The notes beneath the pieces are model-generated. The model was not told the DNA's origin and did not search any database. It worked only from the letters and a program-made list of their open reading frames with translations. 64,000 nucleotides of DNA from Devosia sp. (GTDB lineage Bacteria; Pseudomonadota; Alphaproteobacteria; Rhizobiales; Devosiaceae), in the NCBI RefSeq assembly GCF_025809055.1, contig NZ_CP075529.1, positions 1,240,001-1,304,000 on the forward strand, in the 5' to 3' direction. Position 1 is the first letter of the stretch. Every line of letters starts with the position of its first letter. Below, in pieces: positions 6,833-18,098 of this stretch. Both the position numbers and the translations under genes were made by a program.

Positions 6833-8119
6833 TCAGGCGCCGCCGACCTGCGCGGTTCGGCTCCGTGAGGTGCGGAACTCCGCCGGGTTGAAGGCCCGGT
6901 CTCCCTGCGCATCCCGAACCCGCGTCGGCAGGCCCATGCGGCCCAGCAGGTCGATGAACGGCACGGGGGGCAGTTCTTCGACATTGGCCATGTGGTGGCA
7001 ATCCCACTCGCCCCGGGCGATCAGCATGGCGGCGGCCACTGCGGGAACCCCTGCCGTATAGGAAATCGCCTGGCTGTCGGTTTCGGCATAGGCCTCTTCG
7101 TGGTCGCTGATATTGTAGACCAGCAACTCGGCCTCGGCGCCGTCGCGGATGCCCTTGACGAGGTCACCGATGAAGGTCTTGCCGGAATAATCGGGCGCCA
7201 GAGACATCGGATCGGGCAACACCGCCTTGACCACCTTGAGCGGAACAACATCGAGCCCCTCTGCAGTGGTGACCGGCTGCTCGGAGAGCAGGCCGAGATT
7301 ATTCAGCACCGTGAAGACGTTGATGTAATGCTCGCCAAAGCCCATCCAGAACCGGATATCGGGCACGTCGAGATTGGCCGACAGCGAATGGATCTCATCG
7401 TGGCCGGTGAGATAGGTGGTGTGCGTGCCCACGACCGGCAGGTCGTCCGAGCGCTGCACCTCGAACATCTTGTTCGCTGTCCACTGGCTCTCCTGCCAGC
7501 TCCAGACGGTGCCGGTGAATTCGCGGAAGTTGATCTCGGGATCGAAATTGGTCGCAAAATAGCGGCCATGACTGCCGGCATTCACATCGATTATATCGAT
7601 GGAATCGATCCGGTCGAAATAGGCATTCGCGGCCAGGGCCGCATAGGCGTTGACCACGCCGGGATCAAAGCCCGCGCCAAGAATGGCGGTAACGCCCTTG
7701 CGCTCGCATTCCTCACGGTGCTTCCACTCGTAATTACCATACCAGGGCGGGGTTTCGCACACCTTGGCAGGATCCTCGTGGATGGCCGTGTCGATATAGG
7801 CCGCGCCCGTATCGAGACAGGCACGCAGCACGCTCATATTGAGGAAGGACGAACCGGCATTGATGACGATCTGGCTCTTGGTCCGCCGGATCAGGGCCTT
7901 TGTCGCCTCGATATCGAGTGCATCGAGATGATGGGCGGCCAGGACGCCCGGGCGCTTCAGCGCCTTTTTCTCGAGAATGCCGCCAATGATGGCTTCGCAT
8001 TTCGAGAGTGTGCGGGAGGCAATATGGATGTCTCCGAGCACATCGTTGTGCATGGCTGCCTTAAAGGCAGAAACTTGCGCGACACCTCCGGCGCCGATGA
8101 TCAACAGGTTCTTTTTCAA
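6833..8119 (-). CDS. Carboxynorspermidine dehydrogenase (saccharopine dehydrogenase-like)
   Basis: The 428-residue protein opens with the NAD(P)-binding motif LLIIGAGGVAQV and continues with saccharopine-dehydrogenase-type sequence (INAGSSFLNMSVLRACLDTG, GAGFDPGVVNAYA). Together with the adjacent nspC-like decarboxylase this identifies the enzyme that joins aspartate semialdehyde to a diamine, giving carboxynorspermidine or carboxyspermidine. The start codon is TTG at 8119, because the Rossmann motif begins only 7 residues later and no closer ATG fits. It lies downstream of the decarboxylase on the same strand, 45 nt away. The cytosolic product would be a triamine. Confidence 0.92.
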   Translation of the reverse strand: MKKNLLIIGAGGVAQVSAFKAAMHNDVLGDIHIASRTLSKCEAIIGGILEKKALKRPGVLAAHHLDALDIEATKALIRRTKSQIVINAGSSFLNMSVLRACLDTGAAYIDTAIHEDPAKVCETPPWYGNYEWKHREECERKGVTAILGAGFDPGVVNAYAALAANAYFDRIDSIDIIDVNAGSHGRYFATNFDPEINFREFTGTVWSWQESQWTANKMFEVQRSDDLPVVGTHTTYLTGHDEIHSLSANLDVPDIRFWMGFGEHYINVFTVLNNLGLLSEQPVTTAEGLDVVPLKVVKAVLPDPMSLAPDYSGKTFIGDLVKGIRDGAEAELLVYNISDHEEAYAETDSQAISYTAGVPAVAAAMLIARGEWDCHHMANVEELPPVPFIDLLGRMGLPTRVRDAQGDRAFNPAEFRTSRSRTAQVGGA

Positions 8120-8164
8120 TTGGCACGAAACACCTTTTTCGCGGGGTAACGGGTCAGTCCGGCT

Positions 8165-9265
8165 TTACGACAGACTGGATACATAGTCGGCATAATCGAA
8201 CGATTGTACAAGATCGACGCTGCCGTTTTTCCTGCGGATGGCTATAGCGGGCATGGCCACGCCATTGAACCAGTTTTTCTTCACCATCGTGTAACCCCCT
8301 GCATTGAGCAGGGAAATCCGGTCGCCCACCGCAAGGGGCTGTGGAAAATCGAAGGTGCCAAAGACATCGCCGGCCAGGCAGGATTTTCCGGCGATCTGAT
8401 AGCGGTGCGGGCCGGCATCGGGCGCGACCGAGGCGCTTTGCCGATAGACCAGGAGGTCGAGCATATGCGCCTCGACAGCGCTGTCGACCACGGCCACATC
8501 CATGCCATTGCTGACGATATCCAGCACGGTCACTTCCAGCGTGGTTGTATCGGTGACGACGGTATCGCCCGGTTCGAGATAGACCTGTACCCCGAACTTT
8601 TCCGAGAAGGCCCTGAGCCGGGCGGCGAGGCCTTCTATGTCATAACCCGATTTGGTGAAGTGGATCCCCCCACCCAGGCTCACCCAGTCGAGCCGGGCCA
8701 GCAGATCGCCGATCCGCGTTTCAATCTGATCCAGCAGCGCCGAGAACGCTTCAACGGAATCATTCTCGCAATTGCAGTGCAGCATGAACCCGGAAACCCG
8801 GTCCATTGCAGCTTCCACCCTGCCCCGGTCCGCCTCGCCGAGCCGGCTGAACTGGCGGGCCGGATCAGCCAGGTCGAAATGCGAATGACTGACGCCGGGA
8901 TTGACGCGCAGGCCAATCGGCATGTGCCCGGCCTTGTCCGCGAACCGGTCGAGCTGTCCGAGCGAATTGAAAATGATCTTGTCGGCATTGGCGAGCGCTT
9001 CGTCGATTTCGCCATCCGACCATGCGACGGAATATGCGTGCGTCTCGCCGCCGAACTTTTCCCGCCCAAGCTTCAGTTCATTGAGCGAGGACGAGGTCGT
9101 GCCATCCATGTGCGGCGCAAGCTGCGGAAAGGTCGACCAGGTCGCAAAGCACTTGAGCGCCAGAAGGCATTTTGCCCCGGACAGCGACCGCAGCAGATCG
9201 ACCCGTTCCAGATTGGCCGCCAGCGCGTTCTCATCGATGAGGTAATGGGGGGTAGCCAGGGGCAT
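8165..9265 (-). CDS. nspC: Carboxynorspermidine decarboxylase
   Basis: This 366-residue PLP enzyme of alanine-racemase-type fold III carries the lysine in LLALKCFATW, HCNCENDS in the barrel, the LGGGIHFTK glycine motif, EPGDTVV, and the C-terminal GKSCLAGDVFG containing the catalytic Cys. Length and motifs fit NspC. It releases CO2 from carboxynorspermidine or carboxyspermidine to finish triamine synthesis. ATG 9265 is chosen because GGAG sits about 9 nt upstream; an upstream in-frame TTG overlaps that site. It is followed by the dehydrogenase, so both steps are in one operon. Confidence 0.93.
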   Translation of the reverse strand: MPLATPHYLIDENALAANLERVDLLRSLSGAKCLLALKCFATWSTFPQLAPHMDGTTSSSLNELKLGREKFGGETHAYSVAWSDGEIDEALANADKIIFNSLGQLDRFADKAGHMPIGLRVNPGVSHSHFDLADPARQFSRLGEADRGRVEAAMDRVSGFMLHCNCENDSVEAFSALLDQIETRIGDLLARLDWVSLGGGIHFTKSGYDIEGLAARLRAFSEKFGVQVYLEPGDTVVTDTTTLEVTVLDIVSNGMDVAVVDSAVEAHMLDLLVYRQSASVAPDAGPHRYQIAGKSCLAGDVFGTFDFPQPLAVGDRISLLNAGGYTMVKKNWFNGVAMPAIAIRRKNGSVDLVQSFDYADYVSSLS

Positions 9266-9345
9266 CGCGCCAAACTCCAACCAGCGTGTGCCCGCCGGTG
9301 ACCGGCGGAAGTAAAGCGCATCGTTTAGCGACGATGGAACCGAAG

Positions 9346-9733
<388 letters not shown>

Positions 9734-9739
9734 GCGGCC

Positions 9740-9768
9740 TATGTGCGGGAGGCTGTTGCCGCCGTCAA
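9740..9768 (-). promoter_or_regulatory. rnpB promoter embedded in the stop codon of the J-domain gene
   Basis: On the minus strand, -35 TTGACG (9763-9768) is followed by a 17-nt spacer and -10 CACATA (9740-9745). The P1 helix of RNase P RNA begins 7 nt downstream at 9733. The TGA stop of the upstream J-domain gene (9765-9767) is part of the -35 hexamer. Confidence 0.6.
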
Positions 9769-10511
9769 GTGAGCAATGGCTGTGGCTTGGGGCGGGTAAT
9801 GGCCTGATAGGCCAGGTTGATCGCCGCCATGCGGGCCGTTGCCACGTCGACCAGGTCTTCCGGCACGCCGCGGGCAATCAGCCGGTCCGGGTGGTGTTCG
9901 GCCACCAGCTGCCGGTAAACCCGGCGCACTTCCTCGGGCGGTGCATTGTGGGACAGCCCCAGGACCGTATAGGGATCAACGCCCTCTTCGAGAAAAACAT
10001 GCTGTGACGCCATCTGCTCGAAGCGGGCATCGTCAAAGCCGAAAATGCCGCTGACATTGCGCAGATATTCAAGCTCGGCTTCATGCACCAGCCCGTCGGC
10101 CGTGGCGATGAAGAACAGGCCATCGAGCACATGCTCGAGGGTTTCCGGCGTTTCGGCGAAAAAGCGTGCCACCTTGCGCGCATAGGCGTCGTAGCCGGCG
10201 ACATCTTCCTTGGCGAGATTGAACAGCCGTTCGACCTGAGGCTCGCTGCCCTTGGCAACCTCGACGGTCGCATTGAAGGCCCGCACTTCCGAGGCGGTCA
10301 CCGCGCCATCGGCAACCGCCATCTTGGCCGACAGGGCGATGAGCGCCAGCGTAAACGCCGCTTCGCGGCCACCGGGAAGCCAGGTGTCGGGGTCGAGGAT
10401 ATTGGCGACATGCCCGGCAAGGCCGGTCCGGCGCGAAAACGAGCCGAGGAATTGCGCGAACTTGTCGCGCAGGTCGCAGTTTTCGCTTTCCTCACGCACG
10501 CAGCGCAGCAT
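9765..10511 (-). CDS. TerB-like / J-domain co-chaperone (DjlA-like)
   Basis: The 248-residue protein combines an N-terminal TerB-like helical domain (ALIALSAKMAVADGAVTASEV, then GLFFIATADGLVHEAELEYL with acidic metal-site spacing) and a C-terminal J-domain with the diagnostic HPD in AEHHPDRLI. The order is that of DjlA, but there is no N-terminal membrane anchor, so it is probably soluble. It would stimulate DnaK ATPase. ATG 10511 has AGGGAA upstream. It lies immediately upstream of rnpB on the same strand and its stop overlaps the rnpB -35 box. Confidence 0.88.
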   Translation of the reverse strand: MLRCVREESENCDLRDKFAQFLGSFSRRTGLAGHVANILDPDTWLPGGREAAFTLALIALSAKMAVADGAVTASEVRAFNATVEVAKGSEPQVERLFNLAKEDVAGYDAYARKVARFFAETPETLEHVLDGLFFIATADGLVHEAELEYLRNVSGIFGFDDARFEQMASQHVFLEEGVDPYTVLGLSHNAPPEEVRRVYRQLVAEHHPDRLIARGVPEDLVDVATARMAAINLAYQAITRPKPQPLLT

Positions 10512-10602
10512 GGCAATTCCCTGACGAACCAGATGCTCGGCCCGCGACCATAAACGTCCAGTCCGGCGCGGTCCATGGCCGCCCCGTCATGGCCGCCCTG
10601 CG

Positions 10603-11406
10603 CTACTGTCCGAATGGCCAGAAATACTCTTCTTCATAGACCGGCTGCGGACGGCGCGGCCGTGGGGACTGGTCGAGCCAGAAGCCTTCCGGCTCATACT
10701 GTTCGACCACGACATCTCCGTTTCCACGCTGGCGATTGTTCAGGAACTCGGACAGCGGCCCGGATTCCCAATCGGCCAGGTCTTCAGCGGTAACGACCCG
10801 GGGGTCTTCAACGATAAGCGGCGGCTGCTGCGCCTGCTCTATGGGCTGCACCGGAACCGGCGTGGCCGGTCGCGCCGCCGGGCGCTGCGACAGCGGTGTC
10901 GGCATGGCAAAGGCAACGGGCTTTGGCCGCTCGGGCTCAGCGGTGGCAGCAGGCTGGGTGGCAGGCACTGGCCTTGCCGGCTGCTGCACGGCCGCAGTCT
11001 GCGTATTGCTGGCCGGCTGTGGCGTCACGGCGGGCTGGGCGGCCGGTTTTGCGGCCGTTTGGGCCGGGGGTGTCGCAGGTGCGCTGTCGCCACCCGAGAT
11101 GTAGCTCGGCAGCGGCTTGCCGGAGGCAAGATAGCTATCCACCGCATCGCCGCCCGGATTTGCCGGTGCAGGCGTGATGCTGGCCGTGGTTTCGGGCGCC
11201 GTTACGGTTGCGGGCGCGTTCGACGGTTGCGGCGCTGTGGTGACAGGCGCGACTTCGGCGACCGGCTGCGGTGCTTCCTGAACCACGACAGCCTGCGGCC
11301 TGTCCCCCGAAAACTGGGACGACAGGAAGTCGATTGCAGGAATACCGACCACCAAGGCGGCACCGGCCCAGGCCAGTCCTGTGGTCCAACGACGATCAAT
11401 CTGCAT
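10603..11406 (-). CDS. Proline/alanine-rich single-pass membrane protein
   Basis: The 267-residue product has a short basic N-terminus (MQIDRRW), one transmembrane helix at about residues 10-28, and a long Pro/Ala/Thr/Gln-rich, presumably disordered extracytoplasmic region. It ends in an aromatic, acidic tail (YEEEYFWPFGQ). No catalytic motif is visible. Codon use and GC match the surroundings. It might be an envelope linker, but this is only a description of composition. Confidence 0.7.
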   Translation of the reverse strand: MQIDRRWTTGLAWAGAALVVGIPAIDFLSSQFSGDRPQAVVVQEAPQPVAEVAPVTTAPQPSNAPATVTAPETTASITPAPANPGGDAVDSYLASGKPLPSYISGGDSAPATPPAQTAAKPAAQPAVTPQPASNTQTAAVQQPARPVPATQPAATAEPERPKPVAFAMPTPLSQRPAARPATPVPVQPIEQAQQPPLIVEDPRVVTAEDLADWESGPLSEFLNNRQRGNGDVVVEQYEPEGFWLDQSPRPRRPQPVYEEEYFWPFGQ

Positions 11407-11520
11407 GGGCGCTCATAGTCCGATGGATAAATCCGGGGCAGCAATGGCGCACAACATGGCCATAATATGAACCGCCCTCACCCAGAGTGCCGCTCCGCGC
11501 CTGAACGGCACATGAACGCT

Positions 11521-12423
11521 CTACCCCGCCAGTGGCCGGCGGCCCAGGAGACGCGCCAATGCCAGGACCAGGTTGGAGCGGTTGAGCGTATAGAAATGGA
11601 AGTCGGTCACGCCCTCGTCGAGCAATTCGGTGACCTGCTCTGCCGCAACGGCCGCGGCCACCAATGCGTGGGTTTCGGGATCGTCCTCGAGGCCCTCGAA
11701 CCGGTCCGCCAGCCAATCGGGGATGGACGCGCCACAGCGGGCGGCAAAGCCCGATATCTGGCGGAAACTGTGGATGGGCTGGATACCGGGCACGATCGGC
11801 GCGGTAATGCCCGCACGCCGCGCCCGTTCGAGATAGCGAAGGTAATCGCTATTGCGGAAGAACATCTGCGTGATGGCCCGCGTGGCGCCCGCATCAAGCT
11901 TGCGCTTGAGGTTGTCGATATCGGCGTTCCAGTCCGGACTCTGCGGATGCTTTTCGGGATAGGCGGCAACCGAGATGTCGAAATCGCCTATCCTGCGAAT
12001 ACCGGCCACCAGGTCCGCGGCGTTACGGTAGCCATCGGGATGGGGCGTGAACGGCTGCCCGACGCCTTCGGGCGGATCGCCACGCAGGGCGACGATACTG
12101 TTCACGCCAGCCTCGCGATAACCGCGCACCACCGCATCGACCTCATCGCGGCTCGCCCCGACGCAGGTCAGATGCGCCGCTGCCGGCACGCCGGTATCGG
12201 CGGTGATGCTGCGCACCATGCGCAATGTGCGCTCGCGGGTGGACCCACCGGCGCCATAGGTGACCGACACGAATCGCGGATTGAGGGGAGCGAGCTTGTG
12301 GATGCTGTCCCAGAACCGCTCTTCCATGGCGTCGGACTTGGGCGGGAAGAATTCGAAGGAAATCTGCAGGTCAGGGCGCTGGTCTGCCGTCTGGCGGCTG
12401 GCCCGCATTGTATCGTCGATCAT
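11521..12423 (-). CDS. metF: Methylenetetrahydrofolate reductase (NAD(P)H)
   Basis: This 300-residue TIM-barrel flavoprotein carries ISFEFFPPKSDAMEERFW near the N-terminus, the FVSVTYGAGGSTRERT folate/FAD motif, ALRGDPPEG and TQMFFRNSDYLRYL. These are the hallmark MetF segments, and the length is full. It reduces 5,10-methylene-THF to 5-methyl-THF for homocysteine methylation. The ATG at 12423 follows the stop of the ArsR-methyltransferase gene by 4 nt, indicating one operon controlled by that regulator. A longer in-frame reading upstream overlaps the regulator gene and is rejected. Confidence 0.95.
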   Translation of the reverse strand: MIDDTMRASRQTADQRPDLQISFEFFPPKSDAMEERFWDSIHKLAPLNPRFVSVTYGAGGSTRERTLRMVRSITADTGVPAAAHLTCVGASRDEVDAVVRGYREAGVNSIVALRGDPPEGVGQPFTPHPDGYRNAADLVAGIRRIGDFDISVAAYPEKHPQSPDWNADIDNLKRKLDAGATRAITQMFFRNSDYLRYLERARRAGITAPIVPGIQPIHSFRQISGFAARCGASIPDWLADRFEGLEDDPETHALVAAAVAAEQVTELLDEGVTDFHFYTLNRSNLVLALARLLGRRPLAG

Positions 12424-12427
12424 TAGG

Positions 12428-13387
12428 TCAATCCGTCTTGTCGGAATCGGTGAGGCGCCAGAGGCAAACGGTGAGGCCGCGCGTGCCGGCCTTGCTCGGA
12501 AAATCGCGAACCGAAGCCACGTCCAACGACGCTGCATCGGCCCAGTCCTGCATCTGCTCATGGGACAGGCCCAGGCGCCGATGCTCATGCTCGCTGCGCA
12601 GGACTTCCAGTTCATGCGGCGCAAAATCGACGATCAGCACCTCGCCGCCCGGCTTGAGCGCCCGCCGCGCCAGGGCCAGCATCCGGCCTGGATCGTCGAA
12701 ATAGTGCAGCACCTGGTGAATGACGATGACATCGGCCAGCCCGATGGCCGGATCGATATCGGCAATGTTTCCAAGCCGGACCTGCGCATGATTGATCCCG
12801 GCCGTCGCCAGCCGCGAGCGCGCCACGGCCAGCATTTCACGGCTCGAATCGATACCGATTCCGCGCCTGTATGCAGGAGCGAGCACCTCCAGCATGCGGC
12901 CGGTGCCCGTGCCCAGGTCGACCAGCAGCTCTGCCTCGCGATCGCCGAGCGCTTCGAGCACTGCCGCTTCAACCGCAGCCTCGGGTACTTGCAGCGTGGC
13001 CTGCAGATCCCAGCTGTCGGCGACCTTGGCGAAGTAGGCCGCCGCCTGAGCCTGCTGGGCGGCGCGGGTTTCCACCTGGCGGGCCCGGTCACGCCGGTGG
13101 TCGGGGTCATCGAGATCGATGCGCGCCGTCAGCCAATGCGCCAGATCGGCCCCTGCCCCCGACGGTGCCAGGCGATAATAGGCCCAGGCGCCCTCGGCGT
13201 GACGCTGGATCAGTCCGGCATCGGCCAAAAGCTTGAGATGCCGGGACACCCTGGGCTGGCTCTGGTCGAGGATTTCCGTGAGGTCCTTGACCGAGTGGTC
13301 GCCTTCGGCGAGAAGCGCCAGCAGACGCAGCCGCGTGCTTTCGCCCGCAGCCTTCAAAACCCCCACCAAATTCGACAGATTGCCCAT
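12428..13387 (-). CDS. ArsR-family regulator fused to SAM-dependent methyltransferase domain (SahR-like)
   Basis: The 319-residue protein has an N-terminal winged HTH (ESTRLRLLALLAEGDHSVKDLTEIL, then QPRVSRHLKLLADAGLI). Its C-terminal class I methyltransferase domain has motif I VDLGTGTGRMLEVL and a post-I acidic IGIDSS. Fusions of this type beside metF match SahR, which senses S-adenosylhomocysteine and represses methionine-cycle genes; I assign it by architecture and neighbour. ATG 13387 is preferred over the in-frame GTG at 13393 because GAGGTG then serves as ribosome site. A perfect 20-bp palindrome lies 11 nt upstream and would give autoregulation together with metF. Confidence 0.85.
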   Translation of the reverse strand: MGNLSNLVGVLKAAGESTRLRLLALLAEGDHSVKDLTEILDQSQPRVSRHLKLLADAGLIQRHAEGAWAYYRLAPSGAGADLAHWLTARIDLDDPDHRRDRARQVETRAAQQAQAAAYFAKVADSWDLQATLQVPEAAVEAAVLEALGDREAELLVDLGTGTGRMLEVLAPAYRRGIGIDSSREMLAVARSRLATAGINHAQVRLGNIADIDPAIGLADVIVIHQVLHYFDDPGRMLALARRALKPGGEVLIVDFAPHELEVLRSEHEHRRLGLSHEQMQDWADAASLDVASVRDFPSKAGTRGLTVCLWRLTDSDKTD

Positions 13388-13398
13388 TCGCACCTCAG

Positions 13399-13418
13399 AT
13401 ATAAAGATATCTTTATAT
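13399..13418. promoter_or_regulatory. 20-bp perfect palindrome, operator for the ArsR-methyltransferase/metF operon
   Basis: The half-site ATATAAAGAT is followed directly by its exact complement ATCTTTATAT. The palindrome sits immediately upstream of the Shine-Dalgarno of the ArsR-family gene. Its AT-rich palindromic form and position are what is expected of a SahR/ArsR operator, so binding here would block metF transcription. Confidence 0.75.
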
Positions 13419-13579
13419 TCAATGTGCGATGGGGTCCAGCACCCATGTGGCGGCTTTTTCGCTGCATAGGCGGACCAGTCCGGTAGACCGCGACACGCGC
13501 ACTATCACACCGGCTCCGGCCATCTCGAGAATGTGCTGGAGATGGGGCGGCGGCCCGTCAGGCCGCCTGCCCCGTTGGA

Positions 13580-14704
13580 TCAGGCCGACTGGCGTTCTTC
13601 GCTGGCGGCCCGCTTGCGGAAGGAATGGGCGCGCCACAATTCGAAGATGCTGGTCGCATCCTCGACCTCCAGCGCCTTGAAGCGCGACAGGATCATGGAC
13701 TTTTCCGTCTCGCTGGGCAGGTCCCGCCAGGGCAAGGTTGCGGCAATGGCCTCGAACAGGTCCGGCGACAGGCGTGCGGCACGCAGGGCCACGGTCACGG
13801 CGACATAGTCCTGGCTGGCCAGCCACTTGACGACGACTTCCGGCCCGACCCGCAGCATGACGGTCATGGCGGCGGCGGCATGATGGCCATAGCCGAACCG
13901 GGCAAACCGGGCCAGCGCCCGGTCGTCGAGCTGCTTGCGATCGGCAAGGCCCTTGACCTGGTTGTAGGCAACCTTCCACTCCTGCGCATTGAAGCCGGCG
14001 CGGTTGCGGATGCGGTTATAGACCACGGTGTTGATCTTGCCGGCGGCAACAGGATCGAAGCGCTTTTCGGATTCGCCCAGCGTCTGCAGCACCTTGCCGG
14101 CAGCGGATTCGATCTTTCCACGCAGGCTGTCCCAGTCGATATCGGTGCGGCCACGCAGGTCTGCCGCAAGCTCGGCATCGTTCATGGCGCGTTCGACCAG
14201 CTTTTCCAGCGTCGCGCCGTGAAGTTCTGCAGCCTGGTTACGGACCAGGCGCGTTACCGAACTGGGCTCGCCATGCTCGACAATGGCTTCGCCCACACGC
14301 TCGTTGACGCTGCCGCGACCGGCAATGGCCACACGATGATCCTCGGACTGCTTGGAGACGATGTCGATGAGATCGTCGTCGCTGAGGACCGTGGAAAATT
14401 CGAGAAGCGGCCGGGCGATCTCGATATCGTCATTGGCCAGCTTGAGCACCACCGTGCCCGGGGCACGATCCAGCGGCGCCAGCAGCTTGGCCACATGCGC
14501 CCGCGCTTCGGCCTCGACCAGCTCGGCAAGCTGACACAGGACCTCATCGTATTGGGCCACCTGATCGTCATCGCAGCGGTCGGAAACATAGCTGAACAGC
14601 TGCGCCATGTTGCGGAACAACTGGTCGCGTTCGGACTGGTTTTCCTCACCATTGAGAACGCGGAAATTCGCAAATGCCCGGTGGCCTTCGTCGAATTCGG
14701 TCAT
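13580..14704 (-). CDS. DUF2336 domain-containing protein
   Basis: This 374-residue, helix-rich cytoplasmic protein resembles the alphaproteobacterial DUF2336 family. The signature region runs from FRNMAQLFSYVSDRC through CQLAELVEAEARAHVAKLLA, with HEAT-like repeats including FSTVLSDDDLIDIV and RNQAAELHGATLEKLVERAM. No enzyme motif or membrane segment is visible. The ATG at 14704 begins MTEFDEGHRAF; the region further upstream lacks family similarity. Function is unknown. In several alphaproteobacteria the family lies near regulatory or cell-cycle genes, but no such context is visible here. Confidence 0.8.
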   Translation of the reverse strand: MTEFDEGHRAFANFRVLNGEENQSERDQLFRNMAQLFSYVSDRCDDDQVAQYDEVLCQLAELVEAEARAHVAKLLAPLDRAPGTVVLKLANDDIEIARPLLEFSTVLSDDDLIDIVSKQSEDHRVAIAGRGSVNERVGEAIVEHGEPSSVTRLVRNQAAELHGATLEKLVERAMNDAELAADLRGRTDIDWDSLRGKIESAAGKVLQTLGESEKRFDPVAAGKINTVVYNRIRNRAGFNAQEWKVAYNQVKGLADRKQLDDRALARFARFGYGHHAAAAMTVMLRVGPEVVVKWLASQDYVAVTVALRAARLSPDLFEAIAATLPWRDLPSETEKSMILSRFKALEVEDATSIFELWRAHSFRKRAASEERQSA

Positions 14705-14821
14705 AGATCGATCTCCCGGCTTCTGCCGCTCACTACGGCCACACTGGCTCGCCACATGCTTGTGCCGCCTGAAGGCCCGAGATCGATTTTGATTCAAATT
14801 TTATCGGTCGCGCGCCGCAAC

Positions 14822-14852
14822 AAAAAAAGCCCCGGGGGAAATCCCCCGGGGC
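14822..14852 (-). terminator. Terminator of katG
   Basis: On the minus strand, a very strong stem (GCCCCGGGGG against its complement, 14829-14852) is followed by seven consecutive T residues. It begins about 25 nt after the katG stop. Confidence 0.93.
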
Positions 14853-14877
14853 CTGTGAAATCGCGGACAGGGAGCGC

Positions 14878-17154
<2,277 letters not shown>

Positions 17155-17159
17155 TTATG

Positions 17160-18098
17160 ATGTCGGTATCGCTCAAGCAAATGCGCTACGCCCTCGCCGT
17201 AGCCGAACATGGGCATTTCGGTCGCGCGGCCGAGACCTGCGCCATCTCCCAGCCAGCGCTGTCCCAGCAAATTCTGGCGCTGGAAGCACGATGCGGCACG
17301 CCGCTTTTCGATCGCCTGAAAGCGGGCATCTCGCTGACGCCCTTCGGGCGGGATTTTGTCGAGCTCGCCCGCGTGGCGGTCAAGGGAGCCGAGGCGGTGG
17401 ACAGCCTGGTGGAGGGCCTGGCGGGTCAACCGGGCCGTGCCGTGCGATTTGGCCTCATCCCCACTGTCGCGCCCTACCTGCTGCCGGAGATTTTTCCGGC
17501 GCTTCTGGCACAGTTCCCCGCCCCCGGCTTCACCATCAGCGAAAACCGCACCGAGGCCCTGCTCATGGGTCTGCATGATGGCACGCTGGACATCGCGTTG
17601 ATCGCAACCGAACTGCCGGAAGCAGAAACCCGCTGGCAGGATTCGCCGCTCTTCGATGACCGTTTCGTGCTGGCCACGGCCCGGAGCGAGCCCACCCTTG
17701 AGCCGGTTGCCTTGTCCGCCCTCAATCCGGATCGGGTCCTCTTGCTCGACGAGGGGCACTGCTTTCGCGACCAGACAATCTCGGCCTGCCGCCTGGACGC
17801 AGCGCGCACGACCCGCACCTTTGCCGCGACTTCGCTGTCGACCATTGTGGAATTTGTCGCCAACGGCCAGGGCGTCACCCTGCTCCCCAGCATTGCCCTG
17901 CGCAAGGAGGCGGCCGATCCGCGCATAGCCATTCACCCGCTCGACGATCCCGAAGCCGGGCGGCAATTGCGCCTGGTCTGGCGGCGAGGATCGCCCTATG
18001 CGGATCTCTTCGAGCGGATTGCCGAAGCGATCCGATCAGGGCGCGGCGGTGCGCAGGCGGCGCTGTCTGAAACTGTCAAAGCTGAAGACCGCCAGTGA
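17160..18098 (+). CDS. oxyR: Hydrogen-peroxide-sensing LysR-family regulator
   Basis: This 312-residue LysR-type protein has an N-terminal winged HTH (HFGRAAETCAISQPALSQQILALE) and a C-terminal sensor domain. The decisive motif is LLLDEGHCFRDQTISAC, which holds the two redox cysteines spaced as in OxyR (C199/C208 of the E. coli protein). Divergence from katG supports the call. ATGs at 17157 and 17160 are both possible; AGGAAG upstream gives better spacing to the second. The last 63 nt overlap the 3' end of rarD on the opposite strand. Confidence 0.95.
   Translation: MSVSLKQMRYALAVAEHGHFGRAAETCAISQPALSQQILALEARCGTPLFDRLKAGISLTPFGRDFVELARVAVKGAEAVDSLVEGLAGQPGRAVRFGLIPTVAPYLLPEIFPALLAQFPAPGFTISENRTEALLMGLHDGTLDIALIATELPEAETRWQDSPLFDDRFVLATARSEPTLEPVALSALNPDRVLLLDEGHCFRDQTISACRLDAARTTRTFAATSLSTIVEFVANGQGVTLLPSIALRKEAADPRIAIHPLDDPEAGRQLRLVWRRGSPYADLFERIAEAIRSGRGGAQAALSETVKAEDRQ

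Noticed and set aside
13388..13579. SAM or SAH riboswitch upstream of the metF operon
   Set aside because: No pseudoknot-like conserved elements were found. The palindrome and ArsR-type regulator explain the control.
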